A DNA stretch of 64,000 nt from Siphonodentalium dalli (lineage: Eukaryota; Mollusca; Scaphopoda; Gadilida; Siphonodentaliidae): assembly GCA_032622095.1 (NCBI GenBank), contig CP136066.1, positions 196,408,816 through 196,472,815 of the forward strand, written 5' to 3'. Numbering within the stretch: position 1 is the stretch's first letter; every line of letters starts with the position of its first letter. Below, piece by piece: positions 22,140 through 32,132 of this stretch. The notes below the pieces were generated by a model, which worked only from the letters and a program-made list of their open reading frames with translations, ran no database searches and was not told the DNA's origin. The position numbers were made by a program, and so were the translations under genes.

Positions 22140-23695
22140 CATAATTCAAGGTAAAGTCATATTCAACATGTCTGCCAATATCGGTGTTGTCTTGTCGGGA
22201 TTCAGTTCTGTTCTGTTCTTCTCGATAGCTGGGAGTAACGTCACATCCTCGGGTGCACTCGTACCGGATAACCGGTACTCTTCGGGACCTAAAACCACTA
22301 CATTCCCCCAAGCTTTGAAAAGAAGGCCCTGTTGGAGGGGGTTGAAGAATTCGTCCATCCATCGTCATTAGTCAGTCCAAGTTCCAACAAGACTTCTGTT
22401 ACGTCATAGGCCTCCGTGGGCTCGGTTGCAGAGTCTTGTAGTCGACGCATTGGATCCTGAACATCGGATGACTGACGAACACTTGTAACTTGGTCGGGGA
22501 AGGCACCGTCATATGGATGGCTGGCAGAGTGGAATTTCTCAGCATCTCGTATCATCCAACTACCATTTTCTGTCGTATCTGGTAATGTCTTCGCCATTGT
22601 ATCGGTCAAATGATTGTCTGGCCAGCTTGTTTACACCGCCCAATGTCTTGGCTCCATTGGGTGACCAGTTAAGTTCTTGATCCGGAACGCATGTCGTAGG
22701 TACAGTAAGTTCCTTCTGTCGAACCGTATAGAGGTGGTCTGCACTATGTATACTCTGGCCATGGTGAATAGCTGCTGACATTCACTTCTTGGTCCACTCG
22801 ACCGATAACCATTGACTGGGTTCTGCGTGTTATGCTTCGTGGAATATGTACATCAATGCAGAGTGAAAGAGAAACCGGGGCCCGGCATTCTCAGTACAAC
22901 ATACAAATGGTGGTTCAATGTCGGTGTAGTCTATCAGCTGGCCCGATATCCATTACCGACAACGCAACCCCAATGTTGGATTCACTCATTGCTGCATTAA
23001 CTGTGAACATCATTTAAACGTTGCGAACAAGCATATGATTCTGTTCAGTGAGTCATGGTGGTACATTTCCATACTGGAACCCGCATCATTCTGGCGACAA
23101 GTAATGGTCTTAATAGTTTGCCATGGGTTCTGATGATACCATGGCTGTGGATCTCTTCATTGTAGTTACTACTAGCGATCCACGTCTGATTCGGACTCAT
23201 TTGCCACCAGGATCCCAAGGCCATTGATCTGGAGAACCTGCTTTATTTCGGAGCCAGGTGTGACTCATTGGATTCTGGCTTGGGTTCTCCCTGTATGTTT
23301 GTTCGGCACTTACAGGTATGAAACCTGAACTTGGTTTGCAGATCCAGGTCGACCTGCTTTCCGAACTGCCCTTAGTCAATAGGTCATTATCCAGTTGATG
23401 GTTCGGCTGGTCGTATACCTGTGTTGTTGATAAAACATCATTCACGATGTCCGGAGGCTTCAGATATATTGGATGTTGCTCTGGCTGTTCATCGTCAAAG
23501 AAAGGTGGCTTGTTCATTTGACCCGCAGTTTCACCACAAGAGTCAAAGGGAACCTGGCTTAGAACTGTTGATGCAGCATCTAAGACAATAGCGGATGATT
23601 CCCGAACTGTTGGAACAGCGTCTGAGATGTTAACGTCTGATTCCAGGACTGCCGAATCAGCATCAGCGAAGCCTGTGTGATCGAATACATGGTCG
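22140..23695 (-). pseudogene. Frameshifted downstream continuation of the orphan ORF
   Basis: Downstream of the 936-codon ORF the minus strand still has protein-like composition, but broken among frames. Near 23695 the sense switches frame: the acidic Ser/Val-rich reading continues to 23197 (ending ..WPWDPGGK), while the annotated frame runs out at 23580. Further segments with the same composition are readable at 22781-22560, 22609-22298 and 22358-22146, each in a different frame. At least four indels or stops therefore separate the intact ORF from the old C-terminus. Alternatively some breaks are unrecognised introns, but no clean GT/AG borders were found. Confidence 0.55.
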
Positions 23696-26345
23696 AGTTA
23701 AAGCCAATTTTCTCGTATTCAAGGAAGGATATATCGCCATCGGATGTCAAAGACTCAAACTGTGTGAGAAGAGGGATCTGGGCGTCTCTCAGATCGCCTC
23801 TGTCTCCACCTGACCATCCTTGCTGCTGAAGCAGAACTGCATCTTCTTCAGATTCTGAATAATCTATTGACCTCAGCTCCAGAGAAACGCTATCGTCCCA
23901 TTCTAGATTGATATCATAGATCGGCGACTCTTCATCTTGTAAGAAGCTTGTGTTGGCATCGTGGTTGATATATGTCTCATCCGGCGATAGTGGTTTATGC
24001 TGAACTGCATTTCTTGAATAGAATGCATACTCATCTGGTGTCAGGAGTTGCATGTCGTCTATTTCAGAGTGTACATTCAGCAGTTTGTCGGACAAGGTTG
24101 TCAGTTCCTGCACCAGTGTCCCTGGTTGTTCATCGTTGGAAAATGGCCCGGGCGCAGAATCATTTACCTCCAATGATAAAGCGGGTGTCGGCATAATAGG
24201 AAGACTCGTGGTTGTTGGAGCTTCAGTCTTCAACTCAGAGCTGGGAAACATCAGAGTTGGGTCGAGAGACTCGGATCTGGATGTCAACGTTTCTGCTAAT
24301 GGCGATATTGGGACCTCAAACTCTCGGAAATCGAGACGGGGAGAATCCCTGTGCATTGAAGCAGACTCGGGAAACCATTCTTCTGAGGGTGGATCACTCT
24401 GCTCCGAAGAAGTTTGTCGGGAATCTTTGCGGACCTGGAGCTTTGTGACTGATGTTCGCAACCCTGACTGACTCTGAAATGATAATCCGCCTTGTAGCAA
24501 CTTTTTGACAAGTAAGTGTAGATATTGTTTGGATGCTGGCTGGTTGTAGGCCACTTGCCCTGCCATAGTGTCTTCTGATGTGTTGACCGTTTGATTAGGA
24601 TGGCAATCTGCCGGAACACTGTCGGTCTCTCTGGGACTCGTACATAATGGTTGGTCATGTGCGGCCATTCTGGATGCCATCTTTGTTTTCTCATCTCTGG
24701 CTCGCACCATGTGAACATCCAGGATATTCGCAGGGATAATCGCATCTGCTTCTTCATCAGAATGTAACTCTTCGTCGCTTACCATTTTAGCAAAAGACGA
24801 TGATACTTTGACCTCAAGATCTCGGGAATCGAGACGGGGAGGATCGCTCTGCATCACAGACTTGGGAGACATTTTTTCTGAGGGCGATACTGGAACATCA
24901 TAATCTCGGAAATCGAGACGGGGATGATTTCTCTGTATCGAAGACTTGGGAGACCTTTCTTCTGAGGGCGATACTGGAACCTCAATGTCTCGGGAATCAA
25001 GACGGGGAGGATCTCTCTGCGCCGAAGAAGTTCGTGAGTCGTTATTGTTGTCCGCCATCTCTTCCCTATCTAAATCAATTGGACTGCCCCTGGCCCTTTT
25101 CCTCATGGTAGAATCATCATCTTCCCCTTTAGTATAATTCCTGTATATTTTCTGGAACTTCTCTTGGACTAGACGGACCACGGAATGGGTCTGTCGCCAT
25201 TCTTCTTGTGCCTTATCTCCACTTTGACGCAATCGCCATAGCTTGGTCTTAGCTCCAAAGAAATTCATCGGCTTATCATTATTACGCAGATTTTTTAAGA
25301 AGTACATCATCTCAATATTAGCTAGGTAATATTGTATCAGATTTTTTCTCATCTGCGATTCTAGTTCTTTTAGAAAGCAAACTACCTTGTATAGGACTGG
25401 ATTGGCGATATTTTGGGCATGTTTATACTCATCCACAAAGTCCCGCACCTCCTTCCGAAGACAGTCTAACTCTTGCGCCTCTTCTTGAAAACCCGTGCTC
25501 TGATCTCCAAACTGGATGTCCAATATCTCTTGGGCCATTTCATGTCTCCATTCTTTATTCTTTCGCTCACGTCTTGGTCTGTTGTTCGATTCTCTCTTGC
25601 CAATGGGTTTCAATGAGGGTGATTCGATGGGCTTATCACAATAACACAATAACTTGTAGTAGACAAACCGTATTTTGGAATTTATGTCCCTCCACTCTTG
25701 TTGTTTCTTATTCCTTAATTGAAGATTTTGCCTGACTTTGTTCCTTTTGTTCTTGGCTAAGTCCTGGTAACCCATCCGTTGGTCAAATTTGTTTCTAACC
25801 TCCCAGAAAATGGTATCAATCTCATTGGCGGCTTCGCAAATTCCCGTGAAAGCTTTTGACCTCTCGCGCCGTAGTTTTAGCATGGTGGATTCTACGTTAA
25901 TTCCACACAAGCCCCTATCAACATAGTCTTGAATTAACGTCAGCGCTTCGATTGCAAGACTGTCTGAATCTTGTACCTCTTCTATAAAACGCTTATTCTC
26001 CTCTCCATACACAGTTGTTATTGGTATCTTCACGGTTTTGTCGTCTCCCTGTAGCGTCTTTTTGCCATGAGGCTGTTCAAGTCCAGGTGACACTGGCATG
26101 TGCACAGCATTGGTCTTGGGCTGTTGACGACACCCAGCCGAATACTCCGGACTATACCGGGGATTGGTGGAATATGGCACACCTGGTGAATAATAACCTG
26201 GTGCTTGAGCTGGCCATGGATTATACCCGTGCCCGTATGGTGACGGGTGTGGATTCTGTGGATATCCATAGCTTTGTTGTGGGTTGAAGCCATACATGGG
26301 AGTTTGACCTGGTAGGTTGTGACCTTGATTAGTACTGGACATCTC
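23580..26345 (-). CDS. Orphan intronless protein with duplicated helical region
   Basis: About 920 residues from the internal ATG that precedes SSTNQGHN; an in-frame ATG 15 codons upstream (26390) is less likely. Order of regions: a Pro/Tyr/Gly/Gln-rich N-terminus (about 75 residues), then two predicted helical, Lys/Arg-rich blocks of about 130 residues. The blocks look like diverged duplicates, both ending in a QQEWR..NSKIR / QEEWRQTHSVVR-type helix. Then comes KRARGS, a basic nuclear-localisation-like patch. Four 27-residue repeats follow (core PPRLDSRDIEVPVSPSE). The rest is a long acidic, Ser-rich tail. I recognise no enzyme or DNA-binding domain. It could be a lineage-specific nuclear or cytoskeletal protein, or a structural protein of an unknown mobile element. 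The C-terminal end is a frameshift artefact of decay (see downstream). Confidence 0.55.
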   Translation of the reverse strand, partial: EMSSTNQGHNLPGQTPMYGFNPQQSYGYPQNPHPSPYGHGYNPWPAQAPGYYSPGVPYSTNPRYSPEYSAGCRQQPKTNAVHMPVSPGLEQPHGKKTLQGDDKTVKIPITTVYGEENKRFIEEVQDSDSLAIEALTLIQDYVDRGLCGINVESTMLKLRRERSKAFTGICEAANEIDTIFWEVRNKFDQRMGYQDLAKNKRNKVRQNLQLRNKKQQEWRDINSKIRFVYYKLLCYCDKPIESPSLKPIGKRESNNRPRRERKNKEWRHEMAQEILDIQFGDQSTGFQEEAQELDCLRKEVRDFVDEYKHAQNIANPVLYKVVCFLKELESQMRKNLIQYYLANIEMMYFLKNLRNNDKPMNFFGAKTKLWRLRQSGDKAQEEWRQTHSVVRLVQEKFQKIYRNYTKGEDDDSTMRKRARGSPIDLDREEMADNNNDSRTSSAQRDPPRLDSRDIEVPVSPSEERSPKSSIQRNHPRLDFRDYDVPVSPSEKMSPKSVMQSDPPRLDSRDLEVKVSSSFAKMVSDEELHSDEEADAIIPANILDVHMVRARDEKTKMASRMAAHDQPLCTSPRETDSVPADCHPNQTVNTSEDTMAGQVAYNQPASKQYLHLLVKKLLQGGLSFQSQSGLRTSVTKLQVRKDSRQTSSEQSDPPSEEWFPESASMHRDSPRLDFREFEVPISPLAETLTSRSESLDPTLMFPSSELKTEAPTTTSLPIMPTPALSLEVNDSAPGPFSNDEQPGTLVQELTTLSDKLLNVHSEIDDMQLLTPDEYAFYSRNAVQHKPLSPDETYINHDANTSFLQDEESPIYDINLEWDDSVSLELRSIDYSESEEDAVLLQQQGWSGGDRGDLRDAQIPLLTQFESLTSDGDISFLEYEKIGFNSTMYSITQASLMLIRQSWNQTLTSQTLFQQFGNHPLLS
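24294..25018 (-). repeat. 81-bp coding repeats of the orphan ORF
   Basis: Units with TTCTGAGGGCGATACTGGAA..TC..GA.TC.AGACGGGGA.GAT (shown on +) start at 24959 and 24878, exactly 81 bp apart. A third, diverged unit lies at about 24808 and a fourth at 24294, separated by unique sequence. 81 bp equals 27 codons, so the copies stay in frame. Confidence 0.75.
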
Positions 26346-26390
26346 AATTGAACCCGACCCTAAATAAATCAGGCGTAACAGGCTTATCAA

Positions 26391-28503
26391 TTAATTTATT
26401 CCACTCTGACCAATCAAGCGTCACTGTATGTAAATACCCAATTCCAAGCGTTTCAGAGTATGATTGGCAAATCAATTGATAAGTGCACTAGCAATAGTGC
26501 AATACTACAAGTGATTTGCCCTCTAAACTTCCGAAAACTTTGTAGGTACTTTTAATTAATTTATCTCAATTTAAATCAATACACAAAGAAAAAAACAATT
26601 GAATATTCCAACAAGCAATCTGAGCAGCTATCTTATACATAAATAAATATATAATGCAATTTCAACAGGAACGATTGAACACAAACCGAGGTTCCAAAAA
26701 TCATTCCCAGCAAATCTGCATCAGGAAAATACACAACAGGGCTCAGAAAACTTAAGCAATATTCCTAAGAGAACAAAAATAATGGAAATAAATATACCTA
26801 TTCTGACTGACACACACTAAACATGACAATTATTACACAGAGAATACATAACTTATACTATTTAATAGAAAGCAATTAATTTAATACTGTGTAAATGTGT
26901 ATCAGAAATTCACAAAAATTAATACATATCATCAGTGTCTCCAAAGTAAATTTAACTTGTACAGAGAACCTGATCACAGTGACAAAAATATATGAAACAA
27001 AAACCAATTACATTTAGGTTAATCAGCTCTGAAAGTAAACATAACTTATATTGGCAAGCTGATTGCAAAACTACTGGTAGATAAATTGAATCGATGTGTA
27101 TCAATTTAACTACAAGATATAGGCTGGCTTAATCCAGACCGTTTCTTATGATAAGAGTAATCTCCCTGGAAGAACGGCAGGATTATGTAAGAAAGTATTG
27201 AACGGTTATGCCCGCATCAATTTCTGAATTTGAAGTTGATCATTGAATGAACAAGAAATATAGATTCTGTTAACACAATGAAATATGTATTCAGTCAGCG
27301 AGTTATGGAAATATAGAACTTAATAGAAGAAGTTGTATATATGGGAACTATGAACCAATTCAGAAATATATGGAAAATGCCTACTCAAAATACTACAAAA
27401 ATATAACTTTATCTGATAGGCTACACACAAATAATTAATTTATTCATCAAAAATAACCACATACAAAATACTAATGAAAAAATATGCATATCATAGATGT
27501 GTTATATAAATTATATATTGAAGAATAAATCAGTGTCTCATAAGTTAAAAACTTATGCAGAGAAACTGATCACATTGACATTAGAAATATAATAAATCAG
27601 TGTCTCACAAGTACATATACTCATACAGAGAAACTAATCACAATGACATGAAAATATATAAATAAATACGAAACTACAATAAATTATTACCCAAATTTGA
27701 ATTAAACGAGAAAACTCGCCTTAATTTATCAAAAGGTGTGGAACTCTAAGTTTTTATCCAAATTCTAATTAAACGAGAAAACTCGCGTTAGTTCAGGTGG
27801 TTAGTTAATCAAAATCTCTGATTCAAATGTCACATGGAGTGAAACTCATGTGGAGCTGTGTCTTATCCTTGTGGACCGTCCAATACAAACTCTAATATTT
27901 GACATCAGATAGAACAAGTTTCATGCTGATTTTACAAGAATTTCCTTTCAGTTGAATACTGGTTGAGCTGGATTAATTAATATGTTTATACTGGAAACTG
28001 TTATATATGAGCTGTTGAAGTTGATCAAATTACTGTCCAATTTTAACTCTGGATATGTTGATATCTGCATAAGGATGAACATGTAATTTTCAGGCTGCTT
28101 GGTTATCCATATTCAAATTAAACGAGTGGCTCGCGTTAATCTATTAAAAGTCAAGAGCATGAAAATCATGTTGAGTCAACATTGAGAAATGTTGATGTCC
28201 AATTTAAACTCAGATATCTGACATCAAGTTGAACAAGATATTTCAGGCTGCTTTCAAAGTTTGTCCAGAATTTTATTTCAGTTGAATCGTGGTTGAGCTG
28301 GTATAATGAAAATACTTGAAAATTGTCCAATTTGTTGGGAACTGCCAAATTTATATTTTCAACACTGGTGTTTCACTGGTATGACATCTCAATTGGACTG
28401 ATGGGTGGAACAGAACTATTTAGTGGGTTGTAACTTGTATTCATGTTGATTATTGATGAGTTGTGGCATGTTCAAATCAGTTGGCAGATCGAACTACATT
28501 GTG
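26391..28503. repeat. AT-rich region of diverged direct repeats upstream of the orphan ORF
   Basis: No coding potential is supported. Two repeat types are visible. A unit of about 65 bp (ATCAGTGTCTC..AAGT..A, then CAGAGAAACTGATCACA, then GACA) occurs near 26933, 27527 and 27593. A unit of about 350 bp is duplicated (about 27755-27990 and 28105-28335). It starts with TTAAACGAGAAAACTCGCGT and contains GTCCAAT...TGACATCA, then TTTCAGTTGAAT..TGGTTGAGCTGG. The ACGAG/CTCGC stem is kept in three copies while its loop varies. The region could hold the promoter of the minus-strand ORF. Confidence 0.5.
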
Positions 28504-28588
28504 ATTGACATATTTCCGACTAAATCCTGAAAAGTTACCCATAATTCCGCTGTGGTTAAGGGGTCGATTATTTAGAGCATTACTGTAC
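28504..28588. mobile_element. Solo half of the 203-bp TA-flanked MITE
   Basis: From TTTCCGACTAAATCCTGAAA to GGGCATTACTGTA-like sequence this matches the right half of the element at 49577-49779, with the end GCATTACTGTA. The left half is missing. It lies just 5' of exon 1 of the six-exon gene. Confidence 0.75.
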
Positions 28589-28647
28589 TTTGCACAAATT
28601 TCCACTCATTTATAGCTTCACAGCATCAGCGCTTTTGTCTATACAAG

Positions 28648-28893
28648 CTGCAAAGCTTGTAACAGAGAAAGAGGGAATAGAGGTAGATGACGATGAAATC
28701 CTTCTGATTCTTAGTGGTGAAGTCCTCTGTTGTATGGAGGGTGGTGAGATCTGGGGATCGAGACAACAACAAGAACAACAGACACAACAACATTCTGCCA
28801 AAGAAGTACCAGTAAATGCAGATAGACATAGCCAAGCTGATTTGCCAGATGAGTCAATCATGTCATCTTCATCACCAGCCAAACATGCACAGA
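28648..28893 (+). CDS. Exon 1 (internal) of a SAMD3-like / CIDE-N-like gene
   Basis: First recognised exon of a six-exon gene on +. The acceptor is either ..CTATACAAG (exon from 28648) or ..GCTTCACAG (exon from 28624). The donor is GTATGT at 28894. It encodes AKLVTEKEGIEVDDDEILL..LSGE, the second half of a CIDE-N/ubiquitin-like fold as in SAMD3-like proteins of fish and invertebrates, followed by a Gln/Ser-rich linker. It ends one base into a codon, exactly complementing exon 2, which supplies the other two. The start codon and the first half of the domain must lie further upstream and were not found. The role is unknown. Family assignment is from pattern memory and moderate only. Confidence 0.65.
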
Positions 28894-29000
28894 GTATGTA
28901 CCAAACAAAATTTGTTTAGCCTACTAGTAACTTCAATAAGTGGAAGTACTGGTATTGTTAATTGACGAACCTCAGATTATTGACAGACAGTGGTAACTGA

Positions 29001-29098
29001 CCAATCGCGTTGCAGCGAACGAAGTTCAAGGACGCCCCCCTACCAAACAAAAGAACCTCTCGGTGATGCATTTTCACTCGTTATAAAACGCTGTTTAA
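29001..29098 (+). promoter_or_regulatory. Candidate promoter of the THAP gene (CCAAT and TATA boxes)
   Basis: CCAAT stands at 29001-29005 and TATAAAA at 29092-29098, about 90 bp apart, pointing toward the THAP exon. The expected transcription start, about 30 bp past the TATA box, falls only a few bases inside the retroposon pair that begins at 29115. Function is inferred from the arrangement and nothing more. Confidence 0.4.
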
Positions 29099-29183
29099 CA
29101 CGATAATATAACTTTTTTTTCACAATTCATCAGCACAGATTCGCAGTCGGACCTCCAGAGAGCTTGGATCGCCACCTCTCAGG

Positions 29184-29849
29184 ATGAACTCGCCACAGCT
29201 TATACCAATTAATGTCACTAATATGCTGGACGCCATGCATGTCACGCCTTGTCTGAGCTGGTCACTCCATGCTCACAAAGGCGGATACCAGTTGATTCTG
29301 GATTTCCAGTCCGGCCCGGCACAGCCCTTTTCAGGGCTCCCTACCGGGAGTGGACCGGATAATACCAGATCAGCACGGAAACCTCGACAAAAGATGAAGA
29401 AGAAGAAGAAGAAATCACCATCAAGGAAAAAAAGAGATGCCGAGAGACTAGCCGCGTGGAAAGAGAAGAAGGCGACGGATGTTACACCAGCCAGCTCCTC
29501 CAATGCAGTCGAGATCCCGGCCCAGTCTGTCCAGGAGATGGAATCACCACCACCATCGCCTCCACGGCCAGACGCGGACACCTCCGACTTCATCCCGAAG
29601 ACTCCGGAATACATCGAGCCGGAGCCTGCCAATCCTATATCACCGGTAACCGAACAAGAAACAGATGCCACCCGCCTATGGAGAGAAAACTACATAAAAG
29701 AATCATCTAAATATCTCGCCAGCGTAGACGAATCAATTAAGAAAGCAGAAGAGACTAGAATGAAAGCAAAGGCAGCCTTAGACGAATTAGATCCATCGAA
29801 AAGTAAAAACAAAAAAACAAAAAAGCTAAAAGCAACCAGCAAAAGCTAA
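29184..29849 (+). CDS. ORF1-like protein of retroposon i
   Basis: 221 residues, intact. The N-terminal third is a conserved block (..TNMLDAMHVTPCLSWSLHA, then HKGGYQLILDFQ), shared with copies ii and v. A Lys-rich tract and SRKKRDAERLAAWK follow, the type of basic motif seen in ORF1 proteins of Jockey-like LINEs. Then come a Pro/Ser-rich middle with PKTPEY and a coiled-coil-prone C-terminus ending in a Lys-rich tail. No RRM or CCHC knuckle is visible. The likely role is RNA binding of the element's own transcript. The frame is open upstream of the ATG (..RTSRELGSPPLR), so the true start may differ. Confidence 0.75.
   Translation: MNSPQLIPINVTNMLDAMHVTPCLSWSLHAHKGGYQLILDFQSGPAQPFSGLPTGSGPDNTRSARKPRQKMKKKKKKSPSRKKRDAERLAAWKEKKATDVTPASSSNAVEIPAQSVQEMESPPPSPPRPDADTSDFIPKTPEYIEPEPANPISPVTEQETDATRLWRENYIKESSKYLASVDESIKKAEETRMKAKAALDELDPSKSKNKKTKKLKATSKS
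29323..29338 (+). other. Histone-like RNA stem-loop inside ORF1 (copy i)
   Basis: AGCCCTTTTCAGGGCT forms a 6-bp stem with a TTTC tetraloop. This is the geometry and loop of the histone mRNA 3' stem-loop, except that the outer pair is A-T. It is followed at once by a second small hairpin, CTCCC-TACC-GGGAG. An identical loop occurs in copy ii (30198-30213). The loop is altered in copy v. It is coding (QPFSGLP), so coincidence is possible. Confidence 0.35.
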
Positions 29850-30014
29850 ACATCTCAACCTCACTTTGCCTCCGGTCAGCCTCCGCATCTGAACAGCATC
29901 AACAGCCTCAAAAATCGATCTTCATCGAATATATCAAGAAAGGGTGAAGGGAATTGCACAATGCGTTCCGACCATCCTACCCGGCCTGCGGCCGGAAACA
30001 ACCAAATATAACTT

Positions 30015-30902
30015 TTAGCAGTCGGACCTCCAGAGAGCTTGGATCGCCACCTCTCAGGATGAACTCGCCACCGCTAATTCCAATTAGTGTCACTACTATG
30101 CTGGACGCCATGCATGTCACGCCTTGTCTGAGCTGGTCACTTCATGCTCACAGAGGCGGATACCAGCTGATTCTGGATTTCCAGGCCGGCCCGGCAAAGC
30201 CCTTTTCAGGGCTCCCTACCGGGAGCGGACCGGACAATACCAGATCAGCAGGGAAACCTCGACAGAAGACGAAGTAATAGAAAAAGAAAACACCATCTAG
30301 AAAAAAGAGAGATGCTGAGAGACTCGCTGCGTGGAAAGCTAAAAAGCCGACGGAAACACCAGTCGACTCCGCCCATCCAGCCGAGAACCCGGCCCCCGCT
30401 GTCGTCCAGGAGATGGAACCACCATCACCAGCACCACCACCACGACCAGACGAGGATACCGATACTGAAGACGAAGACGATGACCCCTCCGACTTCGTTC
30501 CGAAGACACCGGAGTACCAAGAGCCGGAGACTTCACCCTCAACCGAAGACTCAGCCGCCAAACTCATGAGGCACGTCGACCTAAGTACCATCAACGTAGA
30601 CGACATCCTGAAGAAATTGTATGACGATTGCGCCGGACCTTCTCCGCCGATCTCACCTCTTTCTTCATCATCATCAACATCTTCCACTTCACCACCACCG
30701 AAGAAGAAGAAAAAGAAGGAAGACAAGAAAAAGAAAAAGAACAAAAGCTAAGAACCCAACCTCACCTGACCCTCCTGAGCCTAGGCCTAGACTGGTTCCC
30801 AATACCAAGAAAACTCAAGACAGGGCGTAAGGGCGACCTCCGGGTGAGCCCACACCGTCCTCGTGCCGCCCTTCGGGCGGGCACGCAAATCCTGTTCCTG
30901 CT
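30015..30902 (+). mobile_element. Retroposon ii: second ORF1-only copy at the same target
   Basis: A direct neighbour of retroposon i in the same orientation, sharing its 5' start (AGTCGGACCTCCAGAGAGCT) and ORF1 head but with a different C-terminal half and tail. The 3' tail has two hairpins: GGGCGACC-TCC-GGGTGAGCCC-type (30831-30851) and GTGCCGCCC-TTC-GGGCGGGCAC-type (30863-30884). It ends at the distal 13-bp duplication. Two insertions used one target site, or a dimer inserted. Confidence 0.75.
30059..30751 (+). pseudogene. ORF1-like gene of retroposon ii with a double stop
   Basis: One frame is open from the ATG at 30059 to 30751 apart from two adjacent stops (TAA TAG, 30275-30280) inside the Lys-rich tract. 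The N-terminal block resembles copy i closely. The C-terminal half is more acidic (runs of Asp/Glu) and ends in a Lys-rich tail. The single interruption suggests recent loss. Confidence 0.7.
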
Positions 30903-30933
30903 GATAATATAACTTCTTTCCGAGATTTTAAAG

Positions 30934-31151
30934 ATGCCAACGTGTGCGTATGCATCTTGTAATAGTGACTGTGGTTATATAAACAATTTGGGGTCGGATT
31001 CTAACGATAAATCAACGGTGATATTTGGCCCTTTTCCGAAGCCGAAAACTAACAATGAACGATGTTTACGTTGGATCAGACCGTGCAACAAAAGTCACGG
31101 AAACTTCAATATCGACCAGATTACAAGGAATACATGTTTGTTCAAACAAAG
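30934..31151 (+). pseudogene. THAP-domain first exon, probably damaged
   Basis: Starts ATG CCA ACG and encodes a THAP zinc-finger (DNA-binding) module: N-terminal CAYASC pair, then FGPFPKPKTNNERCLRWI, the core Phe/Pro/Trp landmarks of the family. A donor AAAG|GTAGGT follows at 31152, where THAP genes often have an intron. The second zinc-ligand pair (CxxH, normally in ..VCSKHF) does not read in this frame. A VCSNK reading exists one frame over, so a one-base indel or allele difference lies near 31130. Downstream exons were not identified. It sits on + within intron 1 of the six-exon gene, with its presumed promoter 1.8 kb away beyond retroposons i and ii. Confidence 0.6.
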
Positions 31152-31575
31152 GTAGGTTAATACAGCTTATATATATTTCGGAAGCTAAAATAACTTTCGT
31201 ATCCAAGAGGGACAAGAAAACAGAACAATGACGCAAACAAATCACCACCGTTTATTTTCGGTAGACAACGTCTCAAAGAAATCATACCTTCTACAATATT
31301 ATACCGGATTCAGTAATTATCGTTTCGATGCGGTATACAAGTTTCTTGTTTCAAATGATTCTACTCAATCTTTACCATAATTATGTACAAGGTGTCAAGA
31401 AATCAGACATTGGGGAATTAGATTTGAAGGAGCAGTTCTGTCTGACATGTGTATTATAGACTATAACGATATTCGACTTCATAAACCGACATCGTTGAAT
31501 GTACAAAGTCGAACGTAATAGTGACTTAAAATACATAATTGAAAATATATTGCATGCATGGATCGATGCATGGAT
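31152..31575. other. Intronic spacer
   Basis: AT-rich. No gene or repeat recognised. Confidence 0.4.
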
Positions 31576-31591
31576 CCATGCAGATAGTTGG

Positions 31592-32132
31592 GGAGTGAGT
31601 GGTTTGGGTGGCTAGCCCGGGATTCTCGAAAGGGCCGAGAGGCCCTTTCCTTAATCCCTCATATTTGCGCCTTTATTGGGAATCATAAAAAAAAAAAAAT
31701 GAGCATTTTGTGATGGTAATTATTTTTTCTTTTTTCTTTTCTTTTTTGGGTTTGCTTTTTCTGTTGATGATTCTGGAGATGGAAGGGATATCTGTTGTTG
31801 GTGAGAAGCAAGAAGTTGAAGTAATTTTTCTGAATTTTCCATCGCTCTGTTGGATGAAGCGATAATTCTCTCAGAATCAAGGATGACTTCTTCTGCAGAC
31901 TTAGTGGAGCCTGCGCTGATGTTGTTGTTGCTGGCGGTGGAGCTGGGGGACACCGGGATGTGATGGTACTCCGGTGTCCGTGGTGGCAAGCTGTCCAGTT
32001 CCACATCGAAGCAGGCGGCATGAACAGCAGGGGTGGTTTCCTGCTCCCTTCTTCCGCTTGCCTCGACGACGACAGCAGGGACCTCCGGCAGATCAACGGA
32101 GTCCCTGCTAGCTGGTGCGATGTCGCCTGTCT
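31592..32132 (-). mobile_element. Retroposon iii: 541-bp element with 16-bp target duplication
   Basis: CCATGCAGATAGTTGG stands on both sides (31576-31591 and 32133-32148), a clear target-site duplication. On the minus strand the element carries the 3' part of an ORF1-like gene, then AATAAAGG, then a hairpin (AAAGGGCC-GAGA-GGCCCTTT on +, 31629-31648) and a second short one (GGCTAGCC). There is no poly-A tail. It is 5'-truncated, as expected for target-primed reverse transcription. Confidence 0.85.

Larger units (their letters stand above)
29115..30004 (+). mobile_element. Retroposon i: ORF1-only non-LTR element
   Basis: Begins directly after the 13-bp sequence GATAATATAACTT (29102-29114), which recurs after retroposon ii (30903-30915). 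A 10-bp partial copy lies between the two elements (30005-30014). The content is one ORF1-like gene and a short 3' region with two hairpins: GGAATTGC..GCGTTCC (29950-29969) and CCGGCC-TGC-GGCCGG's core (29981-29995). The 3' part from about 29884 matches the 3' end of LINE A nearly base for base. There is no endonuclease or reverse transcriptase, so LINE A machinery probably moved it. Confidence 0.8.

Noticed and set aside
29273-30744. Minus-strand ORFs rich in Gly/Ser/Phe
   Set aside because: Antisense shadows of the ORF1 genes of retroposons i and ii.
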